From: Chalara sp. BL73
Taxonomy: Eukaryota > Ascomycota > Leotiomycetes > Helotiales
DNA: 64,000 nucleotides
Assembly (NCBI GenBank): GCA_918026815.1
Contig: CAKJVC010000006.1
Span: 1,178,001-1,242,000, forward strand
Reading direction: 5' to 3'
Part shown: piece after piece, positions 44,728 to 55,736 of the stretch
Layout of the letters: each line of letters begins with the position of its first letter
Numbering within the stretch: position 1 is the stretch's first letter
Program-made: the position numbers and the translations under genes
The notes under the pieces: generated by a model
Told to the model about the DNA's origin: nothing
The model's database searches: none
What the model saw: the letters and a program-made list of their open reading frames with translations, nothing else

Positions 44728-46385
44728 TTACAATGCAATTTCAGCTATCATTTCCTCCCATTCTGCCCGTACTGCCTTGCTATAAGTCTCGTTTTGCAGG
44801 ATTTCGAGACCGGTCAATGCCAGGACTTTGGCCACCTTGATAGCTTGTTCGTGAGCAAAGCCCTTGAAAAGTCTGTTAGCAGTCTCCTTGGGTGAACCTC
44901 GGCCGTTATAAGGTCACTCACTGTGCCAGCAACGTCTCTGAAACCTTGGTTGTGCACTGGGGCGGTTCCACCGATGGGAAAGCCAACCTGGATGGCAGGA
45001 ACAAACCAAGACACATTACCCTATTTAAACTGATAAGTGGAATGAACCACATCGCCACGCAAATTATCACTTACCTGATCGGACGAGGCAGAAGCTCCTC
45101 CAGTTTCACGCTCTTCCTCTGGTGTACTAATAGCGAAGTCCGCAGTTGTGGTGTTCTTGGACGGGTCGAAGTACTCCATTAAGTAATTGTAATATGTACT
45201 TGCCAGCATGAAGCTGGGGTTTTGGTCCCAGTAATCTTGTGTTTGAGTGATAGTGACGTTGGTGGCAGTCGCGTTTCCGGAAGCAAGCAAGATTGACTTA
45301 ACCTGGTTAATGACAGTGTCACGCCGTGGTCTGTGAAGATAGGCGGGTAAGCTCCTAAGTCCATGTCAGGCATGGATAGGGTAGAACTTGCCTCGTAGAG
45401 CCTCTAACACCCCATTCGCTGTCAATCTTCTCAGGGATAACATTCGCCACCAGGCTGTTGTCCCCTTTGACAACGTGGTGAATTCTATCACTAGCCATGA
45501 GCTGCTGACGGTATAATCCGGCCATCCCATAGGCAGCGACAAATCCATCCAGCGCATTCTTCCCTGCAAAAGGCGCTGCGGCAGCGTGCGCGGCAACTAT
45601 AATAGAGTAAGCCATAGTTCCCGTCTTTGACCACAATCAAGTTAAGCAAAAATATGATGAGCTTACCTCCTTTCCAAGTGACATTAGCTCTCCAGGAAGC
45701 GAGGGTCTTGCCGTACGATCCATAGTTCGCATTTCCAGGGTGGGCCATTAAGCTGCAGTCAAGTCCATCATAGGCTCCGGCTTCTAACAACTTGACCTTG
45801 CCACCAAGGCCTTCTTCCGCAGGCGTTCCGAGGAGGCTACAGGTCTGGTCAGCTCGCTCTTGATTCAGCGGGTTAACGAGCATATGTCCGTACACGACTT
45901 TACCAGTGACTCCAAGGTTCTCTAGCGCCTCCTTTACGCCGATTGCAGCAGCAACACCCACGGTCGCGATGAGGTTGTGACCGCAGGCATGACCCAACCC
46001 CGGGAGGGCATCGTATTCCGAGTTGAAGGAGATGGCGCGGCCCTCACCATTAGAGAATTCGGCCCTAAATGCAGTACCAATGTTATGTGCACTGCGAGTC
46101 ACGTTGAAGCCCTGCGCCTCAAGGAAATCGGTGAGAACTTCGTGCGCATGGACTTCTTGGTACGCAATCTCTGGGTTCTCAAAGATCTTGATGCCGAATT
46201 GTCAGTTGCTAAAGCCGAATATAGAGATGGCAATAGAAACGCACTTCTCTATTGACTGTCCTCAAACCGTCATTGCGCTCATCGATAGCCGTAAAGACTT
46301 CGTCGGCAAGCCCATGGGCAAAAGGCGTGTTGGTAAACACCAGAGCGGCGAGGAAGATTCTAGAGGTGGTACTGTTAGTCCTCAT
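44728..46385 (-). CDS. Secreted M20D-type amidohydrolase
   Basis: Six exons on the minus strand: 46385-46245, 46186-45667, 45596-45392, 45354-45075, 45020-44922 and 44886-44728. They keep phase throughout and give 467 residues. A signal peptide of about 24 residues (IFLAALVFTNTPFAHG) precedes a full M20 domain. Metal and catalytic marks are D106 (SEYDALPG), C115 and H117 (GHACGHN), E171/E172 (PAEEGLGG) and H196 (LMAHPG); the dimerisation part starts AAHAAAAPFAGKNALD. Family members cleave amide bonds of N-acyl amino acids, indole conjugates or aminobenzoyl-glutamate; the substrate here is unknown. Intron 3 (45391-45355) is GC-AG with the consensus AG|GCAAGT and only 37 bp; intron 5 (44921-44887) is 35 bp. 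The signal peptide is unusual for the family and suggests an extracellular or vacuolar enzyme. A MITE lies 299 bp upstream of the start. Confidence 0.82.
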
Positions 46386-46683
46386 TGTGGAGCATGTAAT
46401 CTTTGTGCTGAGGGTGCTTAAAGATGAGAATTATCCCGAGGAGCAGCTAGATTATATCATCTTCCGTGACTTTGTTGGGGGCGGCTCATCATGCAATGGG
46501 GAGACATTAACTTGGGGCTACCTCCACTATATAACAATCTAAGGCGAGTAATATTCAACAGTCGATATAACGCTGGGGTTCTCCGAACGGTTGGATCAAT
46601 CAAGTACATATCGATCAGCATCTTGACCGGAGAGTCGGTGAGGTATCTAGCCTAGCTTCCGGGCATAGTGGAGTGGGTTTGTA

Positions 46684-46917
46684 CTATCCTCCCCCCTAAA
46701 TAGAGGTTAAAGGGTGGGTTCCATGGGTATTGCTGCTTCTGAATGGCTATTAGCCCTTGCGGCTCCTTGCAAAATCCACTTAATGCCCATTTTTCCTTCT
46801 TGCACGAGCCAGCAGCGATGGGGCAGAGAAGTCAAACTCTTAACTTGACTGGCGACAAAAGCTCTTGGCAGTACCCATAAAGCCCACCATTTAACCTCTA
46901 TTTAGGGGGGAGGATAG
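46684..46917. mobile_element. 234-bp MITE with 36-bp terminal inverted repeats and TA duplication
   Basis: The ends (CTATCCTCCCCCCTAAATAG inward from 46684, and its complement ending at 46917) form inverted repeats identical for 28 bp, then matching with two mismatches over 36 bp. TA flanks both sides (46682-46683 and 46918-46919), as for Tc1/mariner-class elements. The interior of about 160 bp has no coding frame. The element lies in the promoter region of the M20 amidohydrolase gene. Confidence 0.85.
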
Positions 46918-46919
46918 TA

Positions 46920-48461
46920 GCAAGGCGGCACTCCCCCGCATTGCATGCCATCATTTATATTAGTTCCACTCTTGATAAAAGAGACAGCGTTGGTAATGGG
47001 GGAGGGCCAAGGAGAGCAATATCCTCTTGCCGTAATTGATAACGGACTGGATACTAGACTGGTATTCCTAACTACCCAAGGCCTATAAAATTTGTGGTAA
47101 TAACTCACCAGAGGAACCCAGGTAGCGCCTACTGTTGAGAGGTAGAAAGACAAGAAAAGTATCCCCTGGCAAGGCATGCTTTGTGTCTCCACGTCATCGA
47201 CAATCGAACTTAGTTGAGTTCGCGTTGGCGAGAAACAATCACCGCTACCAAGATGGTGTAGAATACCGGAGTGGTCGTCAGTCGGTGGCCGCCTGTTCAC
47301 GCGAGCAACCAAGTTGACCGCTTTTGCAGTTGCCGTTGTCAGATCAGATTAAACTCCACGAGAACGGAACCTATAGCAAAATTACGACCCACGACTCAGG
47401 TTTGTGGGGCAAATCCAACAAACACCTTCTGCATTCTGTCCCCTGTTGTGTATTAGTCTAAGAAATAAAACGGACAGACCAGGATTGGAAAGATGGGAGG
47501 CTTCTTGGCGCTGGCACCCGCCAAAACCTCGGAATCCCAAACTCTTGGCCTACGGAATGGGTTTACGAAATTCTCGAGCCTTCCTATCTTTGACGCATCT
47601 GGGCACTTTGTTAAGCGCGACCGTTGGCCACAAGAATGGGGTCGTAATTTCAGGGTCCACAGCCTTAGCCAATACCCGCCACAACGCACTCAGTGGGAGT
47701 AAGTCACAGGGATATCACGGGATCAAAGTGGGGTAAAACTACGCCTTTAGGGATTGCCTGTATGTAGCTCTTGATCGGAAGGACCTTCGTGTAATACAAC
47801 CACAAATACACCCCCTCAATCCTCTCAAATACCATTTTTTCTGTGCTAAAGTTTGTCTACACTAGTGGGGATTTGAGCCAAGATGACGTACATCTGAATC
47901 TGCCTCCCGCAATACCAATACTTCTATTCTATTGCTTACACGTATCTAAATCTAGCTCCAAATACATCTCGGAGCCCTTTTAGACAGCTCCACAAATCAA
48001 TTCGCAATTTAGGCGCTTATCTATCGGCCGAGCAGGGATCTCGGACATTAACAACGAGAATTGAGTGATATAAGTATGATAACAGAATTACCGGGTTGAC
48101 AAATTCCACACTAACCATAGCCAGAAGTAGGTGCGCGCTGGGCAAAGTGTAGTTCTGGTTGAGATCCGCCTAGTCGGCTCTAGCTGCGTGCTCGGCAATT
48201 TTCTGCATCGGTATCTGTTCCGATTTTGAATGGCCGGTTTCGATAGCTTTTGGCTCTCCGTAATGTCAACGTTTACCCAAGCCCAAGAGTGGGTTTCTGT
48301 TTGTCAGAGATGCTGGTAGGAATGGCCCATATTTTTTTTTAGGAATGAGTGTTGGTACAGGTCTTACCTTCCACGGGGCAAAAGGCGCAGCTCTACTTTG
48401 TAGGCCACGCTTTTGCTCTTGATGGATATGGTAATAATTGTTGTTGTATTAGGTTCTACTC
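46920..48461. other. Intergenic stretch between two mobile elements
   Basis: Overlapping frames at 47404-47736 (plus) and 47453-47689 (minus) have no recognisable family. No gene called. Confidence 0.35.
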
Positions 48462-48463
48462 TA

Positions 48464-49891
48464 CGAAGGTACAGCGGTCAATGTTTGTAGATAGGCTAGC
48501 AAGGGTACCACCCTTGCTACAGCCACCTTTCCTAATAGGGTAATTCCTTCAGAATCTCGCGATCGCGTGGTGATGGTGTTTTGTTCCTCAATAATTCTAA
48601 CAAGCTGTACAGAATGCCGACGGTCTACAGCAGGCCAGCTTTGCCTACTATAGAGCCCAGCGTATTCTATAGTCCTTCCATTCAATTGCCTCCTTCTCGT
48701 GTGATCGACAGACCAGCTATTACACGTACTTTTCGGTACACTAAAGCACAATCATTGACTCGAGATCAACGCAATGAAGTACGCGTTTTACGAGATATCA
48801 ATTGGTCATACCTTGATATTCACGATCGTACTGGATTTACACTTCGACAAATTGGATACGCATGTCGAGGACGAGCAACGCCACGCAAAAGCTTTGGTCG
48901 AAAGCCAATTTTAACTACAGCTCAAATAGAAGAATTGGTAGAATTTGTATGCGCTTCAAAAACCAATCGACGTATGTCATATGAAAAGCTTGCAGAAGTT
49001 CTCGATTTCGGAGTCAAAAAAGACGCTATTCGCAACGCGTTAACTAAGGAAGGATTTACTCGACGTATTGCTTTTCGCAAACTACTTTGCTCCGAAACGA
49101 ATCGTCGAAAACGACTTGCTTGGGCCGAAGAACATAAGAATTGGACTATAGAACAATGGTATTCTGTATTGTGGACCGACGAGACTTGGATTACAGGCGG
49201 AAGACATACTAGAACTTGGGTTACTCGACGTCCTGGAGAAGAGTTTAATTCTACATGCGTCGTCGATCGTGTACAACGCAAAAAAGGCTGGATGTTTTGG
49301 GGCTGTTTTCATGGCGATACAAAAGGGCCTGGTATATTTTGGGAAAAGGATTGGGGAACAATCGGCGAAGAATCGTATCGAGCTTATACTGTTCCAGTGA
49401 TTCATGGCTATATTGAGCTTTGCCGTCGAGAAGGATTGTTACTTCAGCTTATGCAAGATGGAGCTCTAGGCCACGCTGCTGCAGATACAGAAGCAGACTT
49501 AGCTGAACGTGGCATTACTGTAGTCTGTTGGCCACTTTATAGCCCTGACTTGAACCCAATCGAAAAGGTATGGAACATTATGAAGAACTATCTTCAGAAC
49601 AACTATCCTGAAACTATGAGTTATGATCAACTGCGCAGTGCAGTAAAGAAAGCTTGGGATGTAATTGGAGCTCATGAATTCAAAGAGCTAATTGAGCAAA
49701 TGCCTCAAAGGTGTCAAGACGTAATAGACGCAAATGGAGAATGTACAAAATGGTAGAACTATTAGGGAATACAAAACACCATCACCACTCGATCGTGAGA
49801 TTCTGAATGAATTACCCTATTAGGAAAGGTGGCTGTAGCAAGGGTGGTACCCTTGCTAGCCTATCTACAAACATTGACCGCTGTACCTTCG
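48464..49891 (+). mobile_element. Complete Tc1-type DNA transposon (1,428 bp)
   Basis: The element is bounded by inverted repeats (48464-48584 and 49771-49891) that are identical for the outer 83 bp and nearly so to about 120 bp. TA occurs immediately outside both ends (48462-48463, 49892-49893), the standard Tc1/mariner target. Each repeat contains an internal short palindrome (TAGCAAGGG / CCCTTGCTA), which could be a transposase-binding or hairpin site. The single gene inside is intact. The match between the two ends and the intact frame suggest a young, possibly active copy. Confidence 0.95.
48614..49756 (+). CDS. Tc1-family transposase, DD34E
   Basis: ATG at 48614 gives 380 residues with no stop or frameshift; upstream in-frame sequence lies inside the inverted repeat. 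An N-terminal helix-turn-helix DNA-binding part (about 45-150: LTRDQRNEVRVLRDI, GFTLRQIGYACRGR, RMSYEKLAEVL) precedes the catalytic domain. The triad is D189 (LWTDETW), D282 (MQDGALGHAA) and E317 (YSPDLNPIEKVW), with 34 residues between the second Asp and the Glu. The enzyme would excise and reinsert the element by cut-and-paste at TA sites. The usual DGAPGH Pro is Leu here, the only visible departure from consensus. Confidence 0.95.
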   Translation: MPTVYSRPALPTIEPSVFYSPSIQLPPSRVIDRPAITRTFRYTKAQSLTRDQRNEVRVLRDINWSYLDIHDRTGFTLRQIGYACRGRATPRKSFGRKPILTTAQIEELVEFVCASKTNRRMSYEKLAEVLDFGVKKDAIRNALTKEGFTRRIAFRKLLCSETNRRKRLAWAEEHKNWTIEQWYSVLWTDETWITGGRHTRTWVTRRPGEEFNSTCVVDRVQRKKGWMFWGCFHGDTKGPGIFWEKDWGTIGEESYRAYTVPVIHGYIELCRREGLLLQLMQDGALGHAAADTEADLAERGITVVCWPLYSPDLNPIEKVWNIMKNYLQNNYPETMSYDQLRSAVKKAWDVIGAHEFKELIEQMPQRCQDVIDANGECTKW

Positions 49892-49893
49892 TA

Positions 49894-51883
49894 GATTCTA
49901 CAAAATAGGGGTTGTGCGGACCACGTGACCTGGTGGGTTGTATGTGGATCCGTAAACCCCTACTTCCTACACTACGTTAAAGAGCTAAATATAGCGGCTT
50001 GTACTTATTTCCATTCGCGACTGCAAAATCTGCGCTTGCTTGTAATAACAAGCGAACCACTCTTGGACTTCTTTTTTCCTTCCTCTCTCTTTTGCATGTT
50101 CTTATGTTCTCAGTAGTAGGGTAGTGAAAAGCAATTCATCCTGAGTTAACCTACACCGAGCCCAATTATAAGTTTCCTGCGAGAGTGCAGAAAGTGAAAA
50201 ACCACCTAGGAAAGCCGAGCCAGTTTACTATGCCGTGGCGAAAGGTGAAAACACCAGGCTTTACAAAGTTTGCTAGTAAGCCTATTATATTGTAAGGCGC
50301 GTTGGTGTGTATTTTTTTGACTTTGTTGCCTCTTGAGTGGGGAGAGGGGGAGCCGGGGGGCCACTCAAGAAGAAATCACGAAGTACTTCCATTTGCGCCA
50401 CAAGACATTTAGATTATGAGAAGAGGCAGAAGACTTTACAGGGGAATACGGGATTACTGCTGCTGACTTGGGTAAATGAGAGCCTTTGGATGAAGATATT
50501 AACACTCTTCTTGATGACGTTAAGAGTCAGCTTCGCCCTGAGTAGTCAAGTATTCATATGAGAAGAGCCCATTACTAGATATTGTTCACTTGTAGTGTTA
50601 TGCATTAACTTGCCTAAGGCTCCTCCAGATCTGTGTAATGTTGCATGCCCTGAAACGAGCGTAAGGGTTTTGCAGCCTGGCAATGGTCTTCTTGCATTAT
50701 TTTCGTTTGATTCCTTGCAATATGTCTTGTGTATAGAACTACTCATAGTTGTTCAATCGAGTCTTTACAAGGGGTCTGATTTTGGAGGGTGGTTGACCGT
50801 CAACGTGCTGACTGCAGATTTCCTGCGAAATATATTTGATGCCTTAGGCTATTTGGAAGCAAATTCTGGCAATTTCAATACTATAGTCGACATCATCCCT
50901 TTTATAGAGCGGCTTGAATAAGCCATTGAGATTATCGGAACTCCGAGGGCGATTATACCTAAGACTATGATTCGTGCAGAACTTGCGCCAAGCGATTATG
51001 TAGAAATCACACCCCAAGGCGGTCCCAGCAGTTAAAATAGCCTCAGTGATAGAAACTCTGCTATCCAAAGTACGTCTAGTCTCACGTTTGTATCTGTGAA
51101 TTGATCCAGTGTGATTTAAGTCACGAAGCAAATGAATTTCTACCTAATGTGTGATAGCTGACTCCCTTTTTCAGACAGCCGCATCCTCCTCAAAAATTTG
51201 TTAGGCTTGGACTATATAGCAAAGTAATTGCTTTGGAATGATAGCTCCCATAAAAAGATATAAACAAGGCAGCTCAAAGATGTGGCAGTACAAAACACCC
51301 CTTCCAAGATTGTTCTGTGGCATGGAACTGATAAAACCCGTTTTTGGGCTTTTGATATTTGTTTCTATGGTGTGCGGTTAGGGCATTGGCACTGTTGGAT
51401 ACCTATCACGCAGCAAAAGGCGTAGTAGCTATTGGTTACGCTCTTGCTGGTATAATCATACTTCTTTGATTGATGTTAGGTTCTAAGCTACGAGCTACAA
51501 AACAGATGCGACCATCCATGAAACCCATATGCGTATCAACAGACACCCAACGCTCCAGAGACCTTATACACCCAGTAGCCGATTTAAATTAGGGGAAACA
51601 ACTAGTTATCCCAAGGTAACCACAAAAATCAAAACAAAGGAAAAACGATCCATGTTCTTCAGAGAGTTCATAGGTCCACGCTGAATCCCACCTAGACTGA
51701 CGACTGGTTGGGTACTAAATATATGCTTCTTCGCCACCAAACGCCAATCTAGTCACTTGACTCTTGTCCTTCACTGCTTCTAGAGAGACTCTCGCTAGTG
51801 GGAGTCCCTACTCTCAATGTCTGAAAATTTTGCTTCGATGATCTCTTGTTTTGTATCCTTGGCGGCAGTCGCGATTATTCTCA
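49894..51883. other. 2-kb stretch without a recognised gene
   Basis: A plus-strand frame at 50595-50921 (108 codons, no ATG at its beginning) and an antisense frame overlap; neither matches a known family. Confidence 0.35.
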
Positions 51884-52577
51884 TCAATGTGCGTTGCGCA
51901 TGTGTCGTTTGAAATTGTCGTTTCTAATAAAGCCTTCGACGGCATAGCGGCAGCCATGATAGGGGCACATCAATCTACTTATAATAATTGGAAGCGACCT
52001 AGCGTGGCGAGCGATCTTGTGACGAGCGAGGTCTTTGCCGAGTGCGAACCCTTTGGTATAGTACTCACAGTTGGTGAATTCGCACTTGTGGGGTCTGTCA
52101 TGGCGCTTCTTGTGTTTGCTAAAAGATTTTAGCATAGGATTTATCTCAATGGGTTGACTGCTTACTTGAATAGGTGCGCATGTGCGAAGGACGATCCGCA
52201 AACCGAACAGAGAAAACCAGGCTCTTGGGACGCGGTGAGGGGGTTGAGGACACTGCCTTCTGTGGCTGATGGTTGTGGACTTGATCTCGAGTTGAACTTA
52301 GTTTCTGAAGACGGATCAGGTTCATCACAATCGTGAGGGACATCTTCTGAAGTGGTAGCTCGGCTCCCGATGCTGATGCGGAAGGAGATGTTGAGTTAGA
52401 TGTTGCCAAAGAGTCATTAGACAAAGATAACGATTTAGAGAGAAAATTCGAGTCATCTCGAGTGAAAATAGAGCAAAAATTTTGAGGCTGCAAATGAGCA
52501 TGTACTTCATTCAGTGGAGAGCAAGCAGGGTCGAGACAGAAGTGCCGCTGAACGGCGAAATTGGGCTTCGGCTTCAA
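51884..52577 (-). CDS. C2H2 zinc-finger protein, 5' part unresolved
   Basis: Three C2H2 fingers are visible. Finger 1 spans a 47-bp intron (52165-52119) and reads CSVCGSSFAHAHLF + NKHKKRH. Finger 2 is CEFTNCEYYTKGFALGKDLARH with a following H. Finger 3 is CPYHGCRYAVEGFIRNDNFKRH...H, just before the stop at 51884. This arrangement, HDRPHKC linker included, is typical of uncharacterised fungal zinc-finger proteins that act as DNA-binding regulators or incompatibility-linked factors. Upstream (52577-52200) the Ser/Pro-rich N-terminal sequence is open in a different frame from finger 1. Either another intron or a frameshift lies between, and no in-frame ATG is evident; an ATG at 52863 (minus) could belong to a first exon. 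Confidence 0.55.
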
Positions 52578-52866
52578 TTCGAGTTGCGCGAGACTGACAT
52601 ACTCGAACAGTGGGTTCCTTTGTTCTAAACTATAGTCATGGTTCGGTAACGCACTCGAGATTGCTGATGCGCGAAGACTCGGTGTCTTCGCGCGGGTGCG
52701 CCGCTATTTGAGAGTAAAACTCGGTATCCCCGCTCACACACACCCTTCGAGAGTGGTTGGCAGGGAGAACTGTTAACTGTAGTGGAAGGGAGGTAAGAGA
52801 GTTGATACTTTGAAGAAGGCTCGAAAGCTGAAAGGCGCGTAGTAAACGTGTCGAAGCGAGAGGCAT

Positions 52867-55736
52867 ACCACTACGTGGTTGGTCACGTGCGCATGCAAAT
52901 TCAGCACCCCTTGTCAGGACATGACCATTCAGCTAGGGTACATAAGGAGCCGGGGCTGACTGGATAGCAGACGGAAAACAAGAGGCCACCATGCGGCAGC
53001 CACAGCCCCAAGATACGCCGATTGGCAACCCACATACAAAGTACACCGAAAAAAGTATTGCCTCACCAGACATTTAGCAGACTCAAGATGCCAGGGGTTC
53101 TATTCGTTAGGCATACATACATATGAAAGGAATCTGTATCAATGCGCCTCGCATATAAAGCGTATACCACACAAGCTTGTTTCCAATCCTGTCCGCCTTC
53201 GTTATATTTTCGGTCTATACATGAGGCTGCTCGACATATCTCGTCGAGCGCAGCGAGGACTGGGGGTTTGAGGCTAGCCCCTATAAACAATTTCTGTAAA
53301 ATTTAAAGCTGTGCATTTAGTCCTGTGAATATCCTATCCACAGCCTTTAGTTGCTAATACGGTTTTTGTGGGTGACTACGAAGAAACAGTAAATCACATG
53401 ATTTATGTTCCCCCTCTCTTTGGGGGAGGACATTAGTTACAAAAATATCCCTGCAACGCGAGATTTGGGCGCCGTAGCCAGACTCCACACATTCCAGAAT
53501 CTTCTATTGTGGCGACATGGTCTTCACAAGAAAACTCATCCTTCTCTGCTTGGCGATGCCGAGCTAAAATATGGTCTGTGATCTCAGTATTAAAAAAGCC
53601 TTCAGTAGGCGGTGAATATAGAAAGCAGACCATTTAATTGGAATAACAAAATCATTTTGTAATTAGTTCTAGAATCCTATGCGACCAGGAGGTGTCGCTG
53701 AGAAAGACCGCTGGGTAGGCTTATCGTCGATTGGCGTTCTTCTATCTTTATAAGGATAAAGTAGATTCCTGTTTTATTGATGGAATTTTTGTTAAGAGGT
53801 AAAGGCCCCTTTATCCGTGGAATCAAAAATCGTGTCTTTTGTCATTGAATTGAGCCGGTTTAAGGTGGACAAAGGGGGTATTTTGGTGATTGTTTACATA
53901 TCAACAAATGCCGTGGTTTGATGTTCCATGTCAGGAGTTGCTTACTTACTAAAGAGCTGAAAAGTCGATTGCTCGACTCAAATACTATTTTATCCTGAAG
54001 CAAGCTTGAGCTTTTTCGGTTCTTTTATTTCTTAATCAGTTTCGACCTTTTATTTTTATTTTTATTTTATTTTTTCGCCAGCTCACGAAGTTCTATTCGT
54101 GTGTGTATTTATGCATCTACGCGGTGAACAAGTGTTTCGTACAGATATAGCTAAAGTTAAGCTTGTAAGGCCAGGCGTTTGACTACTTAAACCACGCAGA
54201 GGCTTTGCAGTACTATACATACCGGCGCGCACTGTACAGGTTAGCGTTGTCCTGCGTCGGCGTCGCTGTTCGTCAGGTAGTCAAAAGGAGTGGATAAGTC
54301 GGTAAAAACGCTGACGATGTTGGCAGTGTCGAGTGGTTCCGTCATGAGCATCGCTTGGTAGGTTTTGTAAGGTGCTGGAGTAGTGGGGCACAAATCAGCT
54401 CATATTGATACGAAGACTAATCTCTACCATTTCTGCTATGCCACGAACCTCCTACTTATACCCTTCATACCCACGGCGACCCCTTAGGTGCCGAAACCTA
54501 GAGCTATTTACCGAAACCCCCCCCCCCCCCCCATATTGCCCCTTAGCACATGACATCCCGACACCTGGCAGTTTTGGTCGGACGTGTCTTTGTCAGGACT
54601 GCTGCTTCTACTGCCTGAATTTATTGATACCGACCTGAAATACTGGGATGATCCTGTGTGGCTATTATTCTTCTACTTGGTAATTTTGGCATATTTCGCA
54701 AAGGGTATGTTCAGAGGTCTTGATCCAGAACGGCCGAAAGAGACTGGCCCGCTTGTTTTTCAGCCATGAGTGCTTCTGCACCCTGCGCTTGGAACGGTCG
54801 CAGGTCTCAGATGCTATCTTCAGGTTCCGTTCACCATAGGGTGATTTATGTGAACGAAGTCCAGTTGACCAGACCGTAACTGGGTGCGGGGTGGAACAGG
54901 GACAGGAGCATACCCCGCGTGGTTTCGTGCAACAGGAAGGGTAGTGGTTTTGGAAAGCCGTGCACATCTTGTCTCGGAGTACGAAGTTGTTTACACAAGC
55001 GAACCTCCAGCGAGGATTAGTAACGTCAGAATACAGTTACTCAGAACACAGCACAGTTGGCTGACATGTCTTCGGTAGTCGTGATGCTTCGTTAAATTGT
55101 AAGGTTCTGTCAACGCCTTTTGCTTAGCGCCCGATCATGCGCATGCTTAAATTTCCGCCTAAGGATTAGCCGATGTCAGTGGGTCATCCACTTTGTGCGG
55201 TCCGCAATGGTTGTTTAGTCCAACTTCAGTAAACCCTGTTAAATCATGCATGTCATAAGCGAGCCATGACTACACAAGATCGTGGGCTGAGAGAACTTTC
55301 GGTGAGTGAATCGAATTGTCGGACACGCATATGGTGTTGCATAGCTCGCGTTACTGTTCGCTCATCCATGGCTGCCAAGCCAGAATCCAACATCTTGTGC
55401 TCCCCCAATTTTAATTCTCCACTTTTCACTGCGAATCAGCAACGCATCCAAAGCCTTTTCTAAGACTGGTCGCTACCGTTCATTGGAAGACAAAGACTCC
55501 GTGAAACCACAGCCGCCAGCCTTACTTCTGGATTCGGCCACCGATCGCTGCCTGCAGGTTACTTTCAACGTGGAGTAGGAAACTCCCAAACGAGGATAAG
55601 CCACACTGTCTGCCTAGTTTCTAGCGGCTCTCGCTCTAAGTCCCATTTGAATTCGAATCCGACATTCATAATTTGCAAATCGGGTAGCAAAATATCTCAA
55701 GTACAAAGTCATCATATTTCGAAAAATCTAGAAACA
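52867..55736. other. 2.9-kb stretch without a recognised gene
   Basis: Mostly AT-rich with short frames. It contains a T-rich patch near 54040-54075. A 61-codon frame at 54584-54769 (LLLLLPEFIDTD, hydrophobic then charged) is possible coding debris but not assignable. Confidence 0.35.
54517..54532 (+). repeat. C16 homopolymer
   Basis: Sixteen consecutive C within otherwise mixed sequence. It is of interest only as a likely sequencing or assembly weak point. Confidence 0.9.
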
